Shown here in pieces: positions 54,182 through 62,141 of a stretch of DNA of 64,000 nucleotides. The notes beneath the pieces are model-generated. The model was not told where the DNA came from. It saw only the letters and a program-made list of their open reading frames with translations, and searched no databases. The position numbers and the translations under genes are program-made. The number at the start of each line of letters is the position of its first letter. The first letter of the stretch is position 1. Origin of the DNA: Anseongella ginsenosidimutans (GTDB lineage Bacteria; Bacteroidota; Bacteroidia; Sphingobacteriales; Sphingobacteriaceae); assembly GCF_008033235.1 (NCBI RefSeq), contig NZ_CP042432.1, positions 1,860,001-1,924,000 of the forward strand. The letters are read 5' to 3'.

Positions 54182-55986
54182 AACTTTTCAAATCGTTTTG
54201 CTAATTCGTCCAAGCCAATGGTAATAAAGGTTGGCTTGCCTGAAACGCTTGTCTTGGGCATTTTGCAGGCAAATAATTCATCAATAAGCCGGTTCATCTC
54301 TTCCCGGTTCAGCCGGGTGCCGGCCTTCACAGCGGCGTTTTTAGCCAGGGAGCGGGCCAGGTTGTTTCTCTTATCGAGTTTCAGCAACGCAAGGTTCTGC
54401 TTGTAATCTTCCACCAGGCTCTCCAGCGCCTTGTCTTCATTGCCCTCGGCAAGATCAGCCGGGCTGCCGTCTATAATTATAGTGGTTTTTCCGAATTCCC
54501 GGAAATCGAAACCCAGGGCCTTGATTTCTTCCTGCAGTTCCATGACCAGCGAGAAGTCCCCGGGGCTTAATTCAACCGTCCTCGGGAACAGGTTTTGCTG
54601 GCTGGAGCCCTTTTTGTTTTCCAGTTGCTGCAAATATCGTTCATAGAGGATCCGTTCATGGGCTGCCTGCTGGTCAATAACAATGCAACCCGATTTAATG
54701 TGTGAAAGAATGTATTTCTGATGAAGCTGATAAGTTTGTAATTCCTGCAGCGGGTTATCGCCCCCTTCTTCCGCAGCAATCAGTGCGTTTGCCGGCGGAG
54801 GCTCTTCCGCGCGGCTGACGCTGTAAAGCTGTTCCCAGTTCCCGAGGTTGAGCCGGGGGGACTGATAACTTCCTTTGGAAGATGAAAAAGGATTAAAGTC
54901 CGGATCCACCCGGACAACGGGAGGGATGATCTCCGTTGGATTTTGCCGGAACTCCACCAGGTTTTGATCGGCCTCGAAATCAAGGGAAGGCGCAATATTA
55001 TACCTGCCAAGGGAGCGTTTAACGGCCGACCGGATAATTGCATACACCGGTTTCTCATCTTCAAATTTAATCTCCGTTTTGGTAGGATGTACGTTCACAT
55101 CAATGGCGGCGGGATCTATGCTGATAAACAGGACATAAAACGGAAAGCTGCCCGGAACCAGCAATTCTTCGTAAGCGTTCATTACTGCATGGTGCAGGTA
55201 CCCGTCCCTGATATACCGGTTATTGACGAAAAAAAATTGTTCGCCCCTGGTTTTCTTTGCGTAATCCGGCTTGCCGGCAAATCCCTGCAGGCGGATGATA
55301 TTCGTGTCTTCTTCCACCGGCACCAGCCTTTCACTATACTGATGACCGAAGACATGTACGATCCGCTGCTTGGGACTTGCTTTTGGCAGATGGTAGACTT
55401 CCTGCCCCTCATGATGCAGGGAGAAGAACCGGTCGGGATGCGATAAGGCGATCCGGAGAAACTCATCAATGATGTGCCGCATCTCCACGGCATTGCTTTT
55501 CAGAAAGTTACGCCGGGCAGGGATATTGTAGAACAGGTTCTTTATACTGATAGTGGTTCCCTTAGGGCACTGGCAGGGTTCCTCCCTGGTAATGCTGGAC
55601 CCTTCGGTCTGGATCAGGATACCTATTTCATCTTCCTCCCGGCGGGTTTTCAGTTCTACCTGTGCAATGGCTGCCATGGAAGCAAGCGCTTCGCCCCGGA
55701 AGCCCATGGTACGGATAGAAAAAAGATCTTCCGCTTTGCTGATCTTGGAGGTGGCATGGCGTTCAAAACAGATATGCGCGTCACTGGCGGACATACCCTG
55801 TCCATCATCGCTGACCTGGATGAGTGCCTTCCCTGCGTCCTTTATGATCAGGCGGATGGTGGAAGCGCCTGCATCAAGAGCGTTTTCCATCATTTCCTTC
55901 ACCGCAGAGGCCGGCCGCTGGATCACTTCTCCTGCCGCAATCTGGTTGGCTACTGAATCTGGTAGTAAATGGATGATATCAGGCAT
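54178..55986 (-). CDS. mutL: DNA mismatch repair protein MutL
   Basis: Links MutS recognition to downstream repair. 602 residues. The GHKL ATPase domain has EMMENALDAGASTIRL, DDGQGMSASD and TMGFRGEALASMAAI. The transducer domain includes RYIRDGYLHHAV and VDVNVHPTKTEIKF. The C-terminal domain contains DQQAAHERILYERY. This is the endonuclease motif position DQHA-x2-E-x4-E with Gln in place of His. ACKMPKTSVSG near the end fits the metal-site tail. First gene of a minus-strand run through two rhomboids and the EEP gene. Confidence 0.96.
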   Translation of the reverse strand: MPDIIHLLPDSVANQIAAGEVIQRPASAVKEMMENALDAGASTIRLIIKDAGKALIQVSDDGQGMSASDAHICFERHATSKISKAEDLFSIRTMGFRGEALASMAAIAQVELKTRREEDEIGILIQTEGSSITREEPCQCPKGTTISIKNLFYNIPARRNFLKSNAVEMRHIIDEFLRIALSHPDRFFSLHHEGQEVYHLPKASPKQRIVHVFGHQYSERLVPVEEDTNIIRLQGFAGKPDYAKKTRGEQFFFVNNRYIRDGYLHHAVMNAYEELLVPGSFPFYVLFISIDPAAIDVNVHPTKTEIKFEDEKPVYAIIRSAVKRSLGRYNIAPSLDFEADQNLVEFRQNPTEIIPPVVRVDPDFNPFSSSKGSYQSPRLNLGNWEQLYSVSRAEEPPPANALIAAEEGGDNPLQELQTYQLHQKYILSHIKSGCIVIDQQAAHERILYERYLQQLENKKGSSQQNLFPRTVELSPGDFSLVMELQEEIKALGFDFREFGKTTIIIDGSPADLAEGNEDKALESLVEDYKQNLALLKLDKRNNLARSLAKNAAVKAGTRLNREEMNRLIDELFACKMPKTSVSGKPTFITIGLDELAKRFEKL

Positions 55987-56016
55987 TAATTTTTATCCGG
56001 GCCGTAAATTTATCTA

Positions 56017-56024
56017 TAAATTTG
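56017..56024 (+). promoter_or_regulatory. Possible -7 box (TAAATTTG) before the serine hydrolase
   Basis: TAAATTTG matches TAnnTTTG and lies 18 bases before the ATG at 56042, in the 55-base divergent gap with mutL. No -33 TTTG is seen. Confidence 0.35.
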
Positions 56025-56041
56025 TTAGTTTGCCAATCATT

Positions 56042-57955
56042 ATGAAAGGTCTTTACATATCCTTCCTTCTGACGCTCCTGTTTCCCGCCCTGGATTCCGC
56101 CGCACAGAAGCGTCCGGTGGGATACGTGGATCCTTCCGTCATTGAACAAGCAAGGCAAAAGGCGGGAACATCTTATGAAGAATGGGCTGCCACGGAAGAA
56201 TCACTCACACTTCTTAACAATGAAGAAGGGCTGGTGCCGGTACAGGAAGTACTGCCGGGCCGCATAGCAGCCGTGAGCATTGTATCAAATGAAGAGTTCC
56301 AGGCAAGCAAGGAAATGAAAGATGTTCATTTCAATACTTTCCTGGATCATATATCGAATTATACGCCGGCAAGCCTGTTCCTGCTGCCGAATGATACGAC
56401 TACGGTGGTCTTCGGCGAGGTGATCGCCAGCCTGGAAAGGTTTCCGATGGTGATCGTCGGCTTGCATACCGATTCCCGGGCCTGGGCGGACAATTACGGT
56501 ATCAGCCCGCAGGCCCTCTTGTTCATTGAGCAGCTGAGAGCCTCCCACCAGGTGGTACTGGCTTATTTCGGGAATGTGCAGGGCCTTGGAAATTTTGACG
56601 GGTACGGCCCCCTGGTTTGGGCCCCTTCGGATAACGAAGCGGCCCGCAGCCTGAGCCCCCAGCTTATTTTCGGCGCCTTTCCTGCACACGGAAAATTGCC
56701 GGCCGGCGTAGGAGAAGTATTCGAAGCGGGAGCCGGGGATACTACAGAAGCTATTAACCGGTTAAAATATACGCTTCCCGGGGAACTGGGCATCAATCCG
56801 CGCGACCTGGACGAGATCGATTCCATCGTGACGGAAGGGATCAGGGCGAAGGCCTTTCCCGGCGCCGTAGTGATGGCGGCCAGAGAAGGCAAAGTGTTCT
56901 ACTGGAAGGCATTCGGGCACCACGAATACGGCATGGAGAAAACCTGGCTGCCGACGAGCAAAAACGACGTATTTGACCTGGCCTCGATCACGAAAGTAGC
57001 TGCAACCCTGGTGGCTACCATGGATCTGCAGGAAGAAGGGAAAATTGACCTGGATGAAAAGTTCGGCACTTATATTCCCGCTGCCGCTGCTACGGATAAA
57101 AAAGAAATTCTCATCAAAGAAATACTGACCCATCAGGCCGGCCTCATTCCTTTTATCCGGTTCTGGGTGCCGGCGCTGGAAACACAGGGAGTGTTCAGTT
57201 CGGATTCATCGGCAAACCATCCCTACCGGGTAGCCGAAGGCATGTACATCCAAAAAGATTATTTTAAAGAAGTAATGTGGAAGGAAATGCTGGAAACGCC
57301 CCTTCGTTCAAGGGGTGAATATGTTTACAGCGACCTGAGCATGTATTTTATGCGGGCCGTGGTTGAAGAAGTGGCCGGCGAACGGATAGATCATTACCTG
57401 TCCCGTGAATTTTACCGTCCGCTCGGTTTAAGCACCATGGGCTTCCTGCCGCGTTACCGGCTTCCGCTGACTCAGCTGGTACCCACCGAAAATGATACGT
57501 ATTTCAGGATGCAGCTTCTCCTGGGCGACGTCCATGACCAGGGAGCCGCCATGGCAGGCGGGATTTCCGGCCATGCCGGCTTGTTCTCCAATTCCAACGA
57601 CCTGATGGTGATAGGGCAAATGCTGCTGAACGGGGGCTTGTACGGCGGGCGGCAATACCTGGAAAGTGAAACGGTGGAGTTATTCAATACGCCTCCCTAC
57701 AAAGACAACCGCCGCGGCCTCGGATTTGACAAACCGCGCCCCGACCCCTCTTCCGCCCTGATGAAAGCGGGCGTTTCGCCGGAAACATTTGGCCATACGG
57801 GTTTTACCGGCACCTGCATCTGGGTTGATCCCGAATCGGATATCGTCTATATCTTCCTGTCCAACCGCGTAAACCCAAGCGCCGATAACTGGAAATACAA
57901 CGAAATGGAGATCAGGCCGCGAATACAAAAAGTGATCTATAACAGCTTCAAGTAA
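56042..57955 (+). CDS. Exported serine hydrolase: GH3 C-terminal-like domain plus class C beta-lactamase fold
   Basis: 637 residues from the ATG at 56042 (MKGLYISFLLTLLFPALDSA, a signal peptide); earlier in-frame codons overlap mutL. Residues about 45-245 resemble the GH3 C-terminal domain (EESLTLLNNEEGLVPVQEV; VVLAYFGNVQGLGNF). Residues about 265-635 form a serine beta-lactamase/esterase domain with S-x-x-K in DLASITKVAATL, Y-S-D-L-S in the second position and HTGFTGTCIW for the KTG element. Related Bacteroidota proteins of about 1000 residues carry a catalytic NagZ-like GH3 domain first. Here that domain is missing while the signal peptide is kept, so only the beta-lactamase-type activity is expected, probably on peptidoglycan or esters. 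Confidence 0.87.
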   Translation: MKGLYISFLLTLLFPALDSAAQKRPVGYVDPSVIEQARQKAGTSYEEWAATEESLTLLNNEEGLVPVQEVLPGRIAAVSIVSNEEFQASKEMKDVHFNTFLDHISNYTPASLFLLPNDTTTVVFGEVIASLERFPMVIVGLHTDSRAWADNYGISPQALLFIEQLRASHQVVLAYFGNVQGLGNFDGYGPLVWAPSDNEAARSLSPQLIFGAFPAHGKLPAGVGEVFEAGAGDTTEAINRLKYTLPGELGINPRDLDEIDSIVTEGIRAKAFPGAVVMAAREGKVFYWKAFGHHEYGMEKTWLPTSKNDVFDLASITKVAATLVATMDLQEEGKIDLDEKFGTYIPAAAATDKKEILIKEILTHQAGLIPFIRFWVPALETQGVFSSDSSANHPYRVAEGMYIQKDYFKEVMWKEMLETPLRSRGEYVYSDLSMYFMRAVVEEVAGERIDHYLSREFYRPLGLSTMGFLPRYRLPLTQLVPTENDTYFRMQLLLGDVHDQGAAMAGGISGHAGLFSNSNDLMVIGQMLLNGGLYGGRQYLESETVELFNTPPYKDNRRGLGFDKPRPDPSSALMKAGVSPETFGHTGFTGTCIWVDPESDIVYIFLSNRVNPSADNWKYNEMEIRPRIQKVIYNSFK

Positions 57956-57970
57956 GGCCGGCGCTGCGCA

Positions 57971-58009
57971 GACCTTGGGGTATTCGCGATGAGCGAATAC
58001 CCCAAGGTC
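57971..58009. terminator. Perfect 17-bp hairpin after the serine hydrolase gene
   Basis: GACCTTGGGGTATTCGC (57971-57987) pairs exactly with GCGAATACCCCAAGGTC (57993-58009) across a five-base loop. It is bracketed by direct copies of GGCGCTGCGC (57960-57969 and 58011-58020). It lies 16 bases after the stop codon but has no T tract. It may be a terminator or an element end. Confidence 0.6.
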
Positions 58010-58038
58010 AGGCGCTGCGCCTCCGCATGTCTTTCCAT

Positions 58039-58378
58039 CTCAGGCCGATTTTTGGGATCCCGGGCGCCGAGCGCGCCCATCCCCCTAGCTGCAATCCCTG
58101 AATTTATTCCAGTTTGGTTTGCCCCTGCCGGCTTGCTTGGTTGGTTTTGTGTGCGATTTGCAGGCATGCACGCTGCGCCGTCTGTCCCTCATCTGTTTGT
58201 GTGCGCGATTTGTGTTCGGGGCGCTGCGCCGGACTTGTGTGTCCGATGTGCGTGTACAATTTGTGTGCGCAATTGGTGTGCGGGGGGGGCTGCGCCGGGG
58301 CTTGCCTGCCCGTGCGAGCGAACTTCGACTTTCAGGGCGGGCGCGCTCAGCGCCCGGGATCCTGAAAATCGGCCTGAG
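58039..58378. repeat. 340-base GC-rich block bounded by 40-bp inverted repeats
   Basis: The arms are 58039-58078 and 58339-58378; 37 of 40 bases pair (for example GATCCCGGGCGCC against GGCGCCCGGGATC, with three mismatches overall). Inside are repeated TGTGTGCG and GCTGCGCC words and a CGGAC/GTCCG hairpin at about 58230-58245. A second inverted pair, GGGGCTTGCCTG (58297-58308) with CAGGCAAGCCCC (58389-58400), spans the right arm. The block breaks no gene and shows no convincing protein on either strand. Confidence 0.75.
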
Positions 58379-58422
58379 CGAGTCCGGTCAGGCAAGCCCC
58401 CTCGCAGCAGAGCGGAGGCAGG

Positions 58423-58525
58423 GAAAGTAACAGCAAAGCGACGCAGCGACCGTAGCCGCAAAGGGTCGGCAACGAAAGTAACAGCAAAGCGGTGCAGCGG
58501 AAGTAGCCGCAAAGCAGCGGCAATG
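58423..58525. repeat. 51-base imperfect tandem duplication
   Basis: GAAAGTAACAGCAAAGCG recurs at 58423 and 58474, each followed by a GTAGCCGCAAAG word and CGGCAA. It lies between the inverted-repeat block and bshA. The remaining ~90 bases to the bshA start are first GC-rich, then abruptly AT-rich. Confidence 0.7.
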
Positions 58526-58618
58526 GCCGGCAACGCGGCGACAGCAGCAGCGGCGCAAGCAGCGCAGCGCGCTTCACAATTCAAAAACAAATTATATAAA
58601 ACAAGGGTTATCCTATTT

Positions 58619-59779
58619 ATGAAAATAGGAATAGTATGCTACCCCACTTTTGGAGGGAGCGGAGTAGTAGCCACCGAATTGGGCAAAGCCCTTGCCGATA
58701 ACGGGCACCAGGTCCATTTCATAACCTATAACCAGCCAGCCAGGCTGGATTTTTTTTCTGAGAACCTGTATTATCATGAAGTGGCTGTGTCGCAATACCC
58801 GCTATTCCAATATCAGCCTTATGAGTCCGCCCTGGCCAGTAAAATGGTGGACGTGGTAAAGCATGCCTGCCTTGATATTCTGCACGTTCATTATGCAATT
58901 CCGCATGCTTCGGCAGCGTTTATCGCTAAACAGATCCTGGCAGCAAATGGCATTGATATCCCGGTGATCACTACCCTGCACGGAACGGATATTACGCTGG
59001 TCGGAAAAGACCGCACATATAACCCGGTAGTTACTTTTTCCATTAACCAGTCGGACGGTGTAACGGCCGTATCGGAACACCTGAGGAAGGATACCTATGA
59101 GCATTTCGCCATTACCAAGGATATCCGGGTGATCCCTAACTTTATTGATCTCAACCGGTTCAATCACCAGGTCAGAGACCATTTCAAACGAGCTATTGCG
59201 CCGGAAGGGGAACGGATCTTTATTCATACTTCCAATTTCCGGAAGGTAAAACGCGTAAAGGATGTCGTGCTTATTTTCGATACAGTGCTGAAGAAACTGC
59301 CGGCCAAGTTATTGCTGGTAGGGGACGGTCCTGAACGGGCGCCGGTAGAAGAACTCTGCCGGGAGCTGGATATCGCCGATCATGTTCGTTTCCTCGGTAA
59401 ACAGGAATCTATTGAAGAGCTGCTTTCGGTTTGCGATCTTTTCCTGATGCCTTCCGAATCGGAAAGTTTCGGCCTTGCGGCATTGGAAGCGATGGCCTGC
59501 AGCGTGCCGGTTATTTCCTCGAATACCGGGGGCTTGCCTGAACTCAACGTGGATGGAGAAACCGGTTTTCTCCTGAATGTTGGCGATGTCAGTAAAATGG
59601 CAGAAAGGGCGATCTATATCGTTGAGGACGAAGACCGCCTGCAGCAATTCAAGAAAAACGCCCTCGCCCGCGCACGCAAATTTGACATCAAGCTGATCAT
59701 GCCAATGTACGAAGATTACTACCGTGAAATTGCCGGATTATATCCCGAACGGGTGAAGAATTGCGATTCTATCGCGTGA
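58619..59779 (+). CDS. bshA: N-acetyl-alpha-D-glucosaminyl L-malate synthase
   Basis: GT4 glycosyltransferase for the first step of bacillithiol synthesis, joining GlcNAc from UDP-GlcNAc to L-malate. The ATG at 58619 gives MKIGIVCYPTFGGSGVVATE and 386 residues, the family's normal length. An open frame extends 210 codons further upstream but only across the repeat block, so it is rejected. HVHYAIPHASAAF, TLHGTDITLVGKD and the C-terminal nucleotide-binding ESFGLAALEAMACSVPVISS (the GT4 E-x7-E) are clear. No other bsh genes are nearby, which is common. Confidence 0.93.
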   Translation: MKIGIVCYPTFGGSGVVATELGKALADNGHQVHFITYNQPARLDFFSENLYYHEVAVSQYPLFQYQPYESALASKMVDVVKHACLDILHVHYAIPHASAAFIAKQILAANGIDIPVITTLHGTDITLVGKDRTYNPVVTFSINQSDGVTAVSEHLRKDTYEHFAITKDIRVIPNFIDLNRFNHQVRDHFKRAIAPEGERIFIHTSNFRKVKRVKDVVLIFDTVLKKLPAKLLLVGDGPERAPVEELCRELDIADHVRFLGKQESIEELLSVCDLFLMPSESESFGLAALEAMACSVPVISSNTGGLPELNVDGETGFLLNVGDVSKMAERAIYIVEDEDRLQQFKKNALARARKFDIKLIMPMYEDYYREIAGLYPERVKNCDSIA

Positions 59780-59837
59780 AAACGCTTCCCGGGTTTCGTT
59801 TTGCATGGCCCGGAAAGCATTTTTCCGTAGCCTTCAG

Positions 59838-61064
59838 CTATTTGAGCAGGTACTTCAACTGGATAACCTCATTATCTTTGAGAAAACGCCATTTCCCCCT
59901 GGGAAGGTCTTTTTTCGTAAGGTTGGCGTACAATACCCGATCAAGTTTGATAACCTGGTAATCAAGGAATTCAAAGATCCGGCGTACTATACGATTTCGT
60001 CCGCTGTGAATTTCTATTCCAATTTCTTTTTTTGAGCCCCCTTCCACATAGGCGATGTCATCGATCTTTACCGGCCCGTCTTCCAGGGTCAGGCCGTCCT
60101 TGATCTTTTGCAAGTCTTCTTCTTTCAGCGATTTATTAAGCGTTGCATAATAAACTTTGGGAATACGGTTTCGGGGATGGGCAAGCTTTTCTGCCAGGTC
60201 GCCGTCATTGGTAAGCAAAAGTAGGCCTGTCGTGTTCCTGTCCAGCCGCCCCACAGGGTACACACGTTCATTGCTGGCTTTTTTAACCAATTCCATGACG
60301 GTCCGGCGTTCCTGCGGGTCAGAAGTTGTCGTAATATAATCTTTGGGCTTGTTCAGCAGTACGTAAACAAAACGCTGCGGTTTGAGCAGCCGCCCGTTAA
60401 ATTTTACCTTATCGCCGGGCATTACTTTATAACCCAATTCAATCACAGGCTCGTCATTTACGGTTACCGCGCCGGCAGTAATAAGTTCATCTGCTTTTCG
60501 CCGGGATGCGACGCCTGAGCTGGCCATATAACGGTTCAGGCGGATAGAACGATCATCGGAACGCTTTGCGCCGGTTGCGGGTTCTTTCCCGGTTTTAGCG
60601 CCTTTGGCGGCTCCGAAACCTTTACTCGTTCCGGCGCCCTTTGCAGCAGCCCCTGGTTTGCCTGGCCTGGAAGCCGCGCCCGTATCATCCTGCCTGGAAG
60701 CAGCCCTGCGTCCGGCGGATCGGGAAGCAGCTCCTGTTCTCTCCGGCCTGGAAGCAGCCCCTTGCCTGGAAGGCGCGCCGGGTCGGCCCGGTCTGGAAGC
60801 AGTTCCAAGTTTTGCCAGTCCCGAAACAGCGCCTGGCCTGGAAGTAGTTCTGCGTTTTGCCGCTCCCGAAGTCGCTCCTGGTGTGGCCGGCCTTGTATTT
60901 CCTGTTTTTCTTTTTCCCCTAACTGGCAGTTCGTCAGGGCTTTCGCTGGAAAATGGGGAGTTTGTTCCCCGTTTTTTCGATAAACTTCCCCTTTGCTTCT
61001 GCTCCGGGCCTTTTCGTTTTCCTGACGGGAGCTTGTCATCACGACCGTTCCTTTTGTTTCTCAT
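59838..61064 (-). CDS. RluB/RsuA-family pseudouridine synthase with a long basic N-terminal extension
   Basis: Isomerises uridine in rRNA, probably 23S. 408 residues from the ATG at 61064. Residues about 170-230 are the S4 RNA-binding domain (IRLNRYMASSGVASRRKADE). The synthase follows with the catalytic Asp in PVGRLDRNTTGLLLLTNDGD and the C-terminal SGRNRIVRRIFEFLDYQVI. The first ~165 residues are low-complexity, rich in Arg, Ala, Gly, Ser and Pro, with repeats like GAASRPG. Such tails are frequent on Bacteroidota homologues and probably bind RNA. It converges on bshA. Confidence 0.93.
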   Translation of the reverse strand: MRNKRNGRDDKLPSGKRKGPEQKQRGSLSKKRGTNSPFSSESPDELPVRGKRKTGNTRPATPGATSGAAKRRTTSRPGAVSGLAKLGTASRPGRPGAPSRQGAASRPERTGAASRSAGRRAASRQDDTGAASRPGKPGAAAKGAGTSKGFGAAKGAKTGKEPATGAKRSDDRSIRLNRYMASSGVASRRKADELITAGAVTVNDEPVIELGYKVMPGDKVKFNGRLLKPQRFVYVLLNKPKDYITTTSDPQERRTVMELVKKASNERVYPVGRLDRNTTGLLLLTNDGDLAEKLAHPRNRIPKVYYATLNKSLKEEDLQKIKDGLTLEDGPVKIDDIAYVEGGSKKEIGIEIHSGRNRIVRRIFEFLDYQVIKLDRVLYANLTKKDLPRGKWRFLKDNEVIQLKYLLK

Positions 61065-61320
61065 TTTCAATCAATTAATTTTTGCAAAGCTACGATAATT
61101 ATGAATGCTTTTTTGCGGCTAAGCCGTTTTTTAAAGCGAAAGGTGTTGCCTGACTGCCGGCCGGATCCGCCTGGCCGCGAAAAAATGCAAGACGGTTTTG
61201 TTCTCCGCGAGGCGGACGGAAGAAGTTCCCCTCCGGCCGGTATGGCATGAAGCTTGCAAGGGACTGCGGAAATTCTTGGAAAGAATTGATTTTTAATGAT
61301 TTTGGAATAAAAAAATTGCA

Positions 61321-62082
61321 ATGATCAAGCGATACCTGCTATCGAGCGTTGCGCTACTTATAATCCTTTCGTTTAACAAGCTCTTTTCTTATCCGGAGCC
61401 CGGCAAAGCCGCCGGCCCGGAGAAAGAACGGACGGCCCGTATTGCGGAAAAGGCTCCTGATGTCTCAAGGAATGAACTCCTGACTGCGGAAGCAGCCGGC
61501 TTTCCAGTAAGGCTTAGCTTTGCCGGTGAGCCCATACCCCTGGAAAACCAACGGGTATTTAAGAAAATGGATTACGCGCTCAGAAAACATTATCGACAGC
61601 TTGCCCTTAATAAGAAGTTGATGGAAGGGAATCCCCGTACGATGTCGGTCATTGACCGTATCCTGGAGAAGCATAAGATCCCTGAAGATTTCCGGTATTT
61701 GCCCGTTATAGAGAGCCGGCTCAGCAGAGCTACCTCGCATAAAGGAGCGGGAGGGTACTGGCAGTTTATGCCTGCTACGGCGCGGGCGCTGGGCCTGGTC
61801 GTGAACGACGAGGTGGATGAACGGAACGACCTGGTAAAATCCACCATAGCCGCCTGCAAATACCTGAAAACGCTTTACCGCGAACTGGGTTCCTGGACAC
61901 TGGCGGCAGCGGCCTATAATATCGGGCAGGGAAAGCTCCAAAAGGAATTGAGGAGACAGGACACCGGAAGCTATTATTTCCTTGACCTCAATGCAGAAAC
62001 TGAACGTTACCTGTATCGCCTGGTGGCTATGAAGGAATTACTTAATAATCCTTCGAGGTACCGGGAAGTTTACGGTAACTGA
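61321..62082 (+). CDS. Membrane-bound lytic murein transglycosylase (MltD/Slt-type)
   Basis: 253-residue peptidoglycan-cleaving enzyme. It has an N-terminal signal or anchor helix (MIKRYLLSSVALLIILSF), then a polar linker to about residue 60. The SLT domain (about 100-235) has the catalytic Glu in RYLPVIESRLSRATSHKGAG, then GYWQFMPATARALGL, and AAAAYNIGQGKLQK. It lacks the C-terminal LysM repeats of E. coli MltD. The 256 bases upstream, between it and the divergent pseudouridine synthase gene, contain no clear promoter or RNA feature. Confidence 0.92.
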   Translation: MIKRYLLSSVALLIILSFNKLFSYPEPGKAAGPEKERTARIAEKAPDVSRNELLTAEAAGFPVRLSFAGEPIPLENQRVFKKMDYALRKHYRQLALNKKLMEGNPRTMSVIDRILEKHKIPEDFRYLPVIESRLSRATSHKGAGGYWQFMPATARALGLVVNDEVDERNDLVKSTIAACKYLKTLYRELGSWTLAAAAYNIGQGKLQKELRRQDTGSYYFLDLNAETERYLYRLVAMKELLNNPSRYREVYGN

Positions 62083-62141
62083 TGCCTGAAATTTTTAAGG
62101 CTTATAAACTTTTCGGGGAATAACTCGTTATTTTGCAACAC

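Noticed and set aside
58189-58590. Minus-strand open frame of 133 codons with repeated RRFAVTF-type words
   Set aside because: It is a translation of the GC-rich repeat block; the repeats are explained at DNA level and no domain is seen.
57989-58618. A 210-codon N-terminal extension of bshA
   Set aside because: It runs through the inverted-repeat block, is Cys- and Arg-rich without family similarity, and the ATG at 58619 gives a normal-length BshA.
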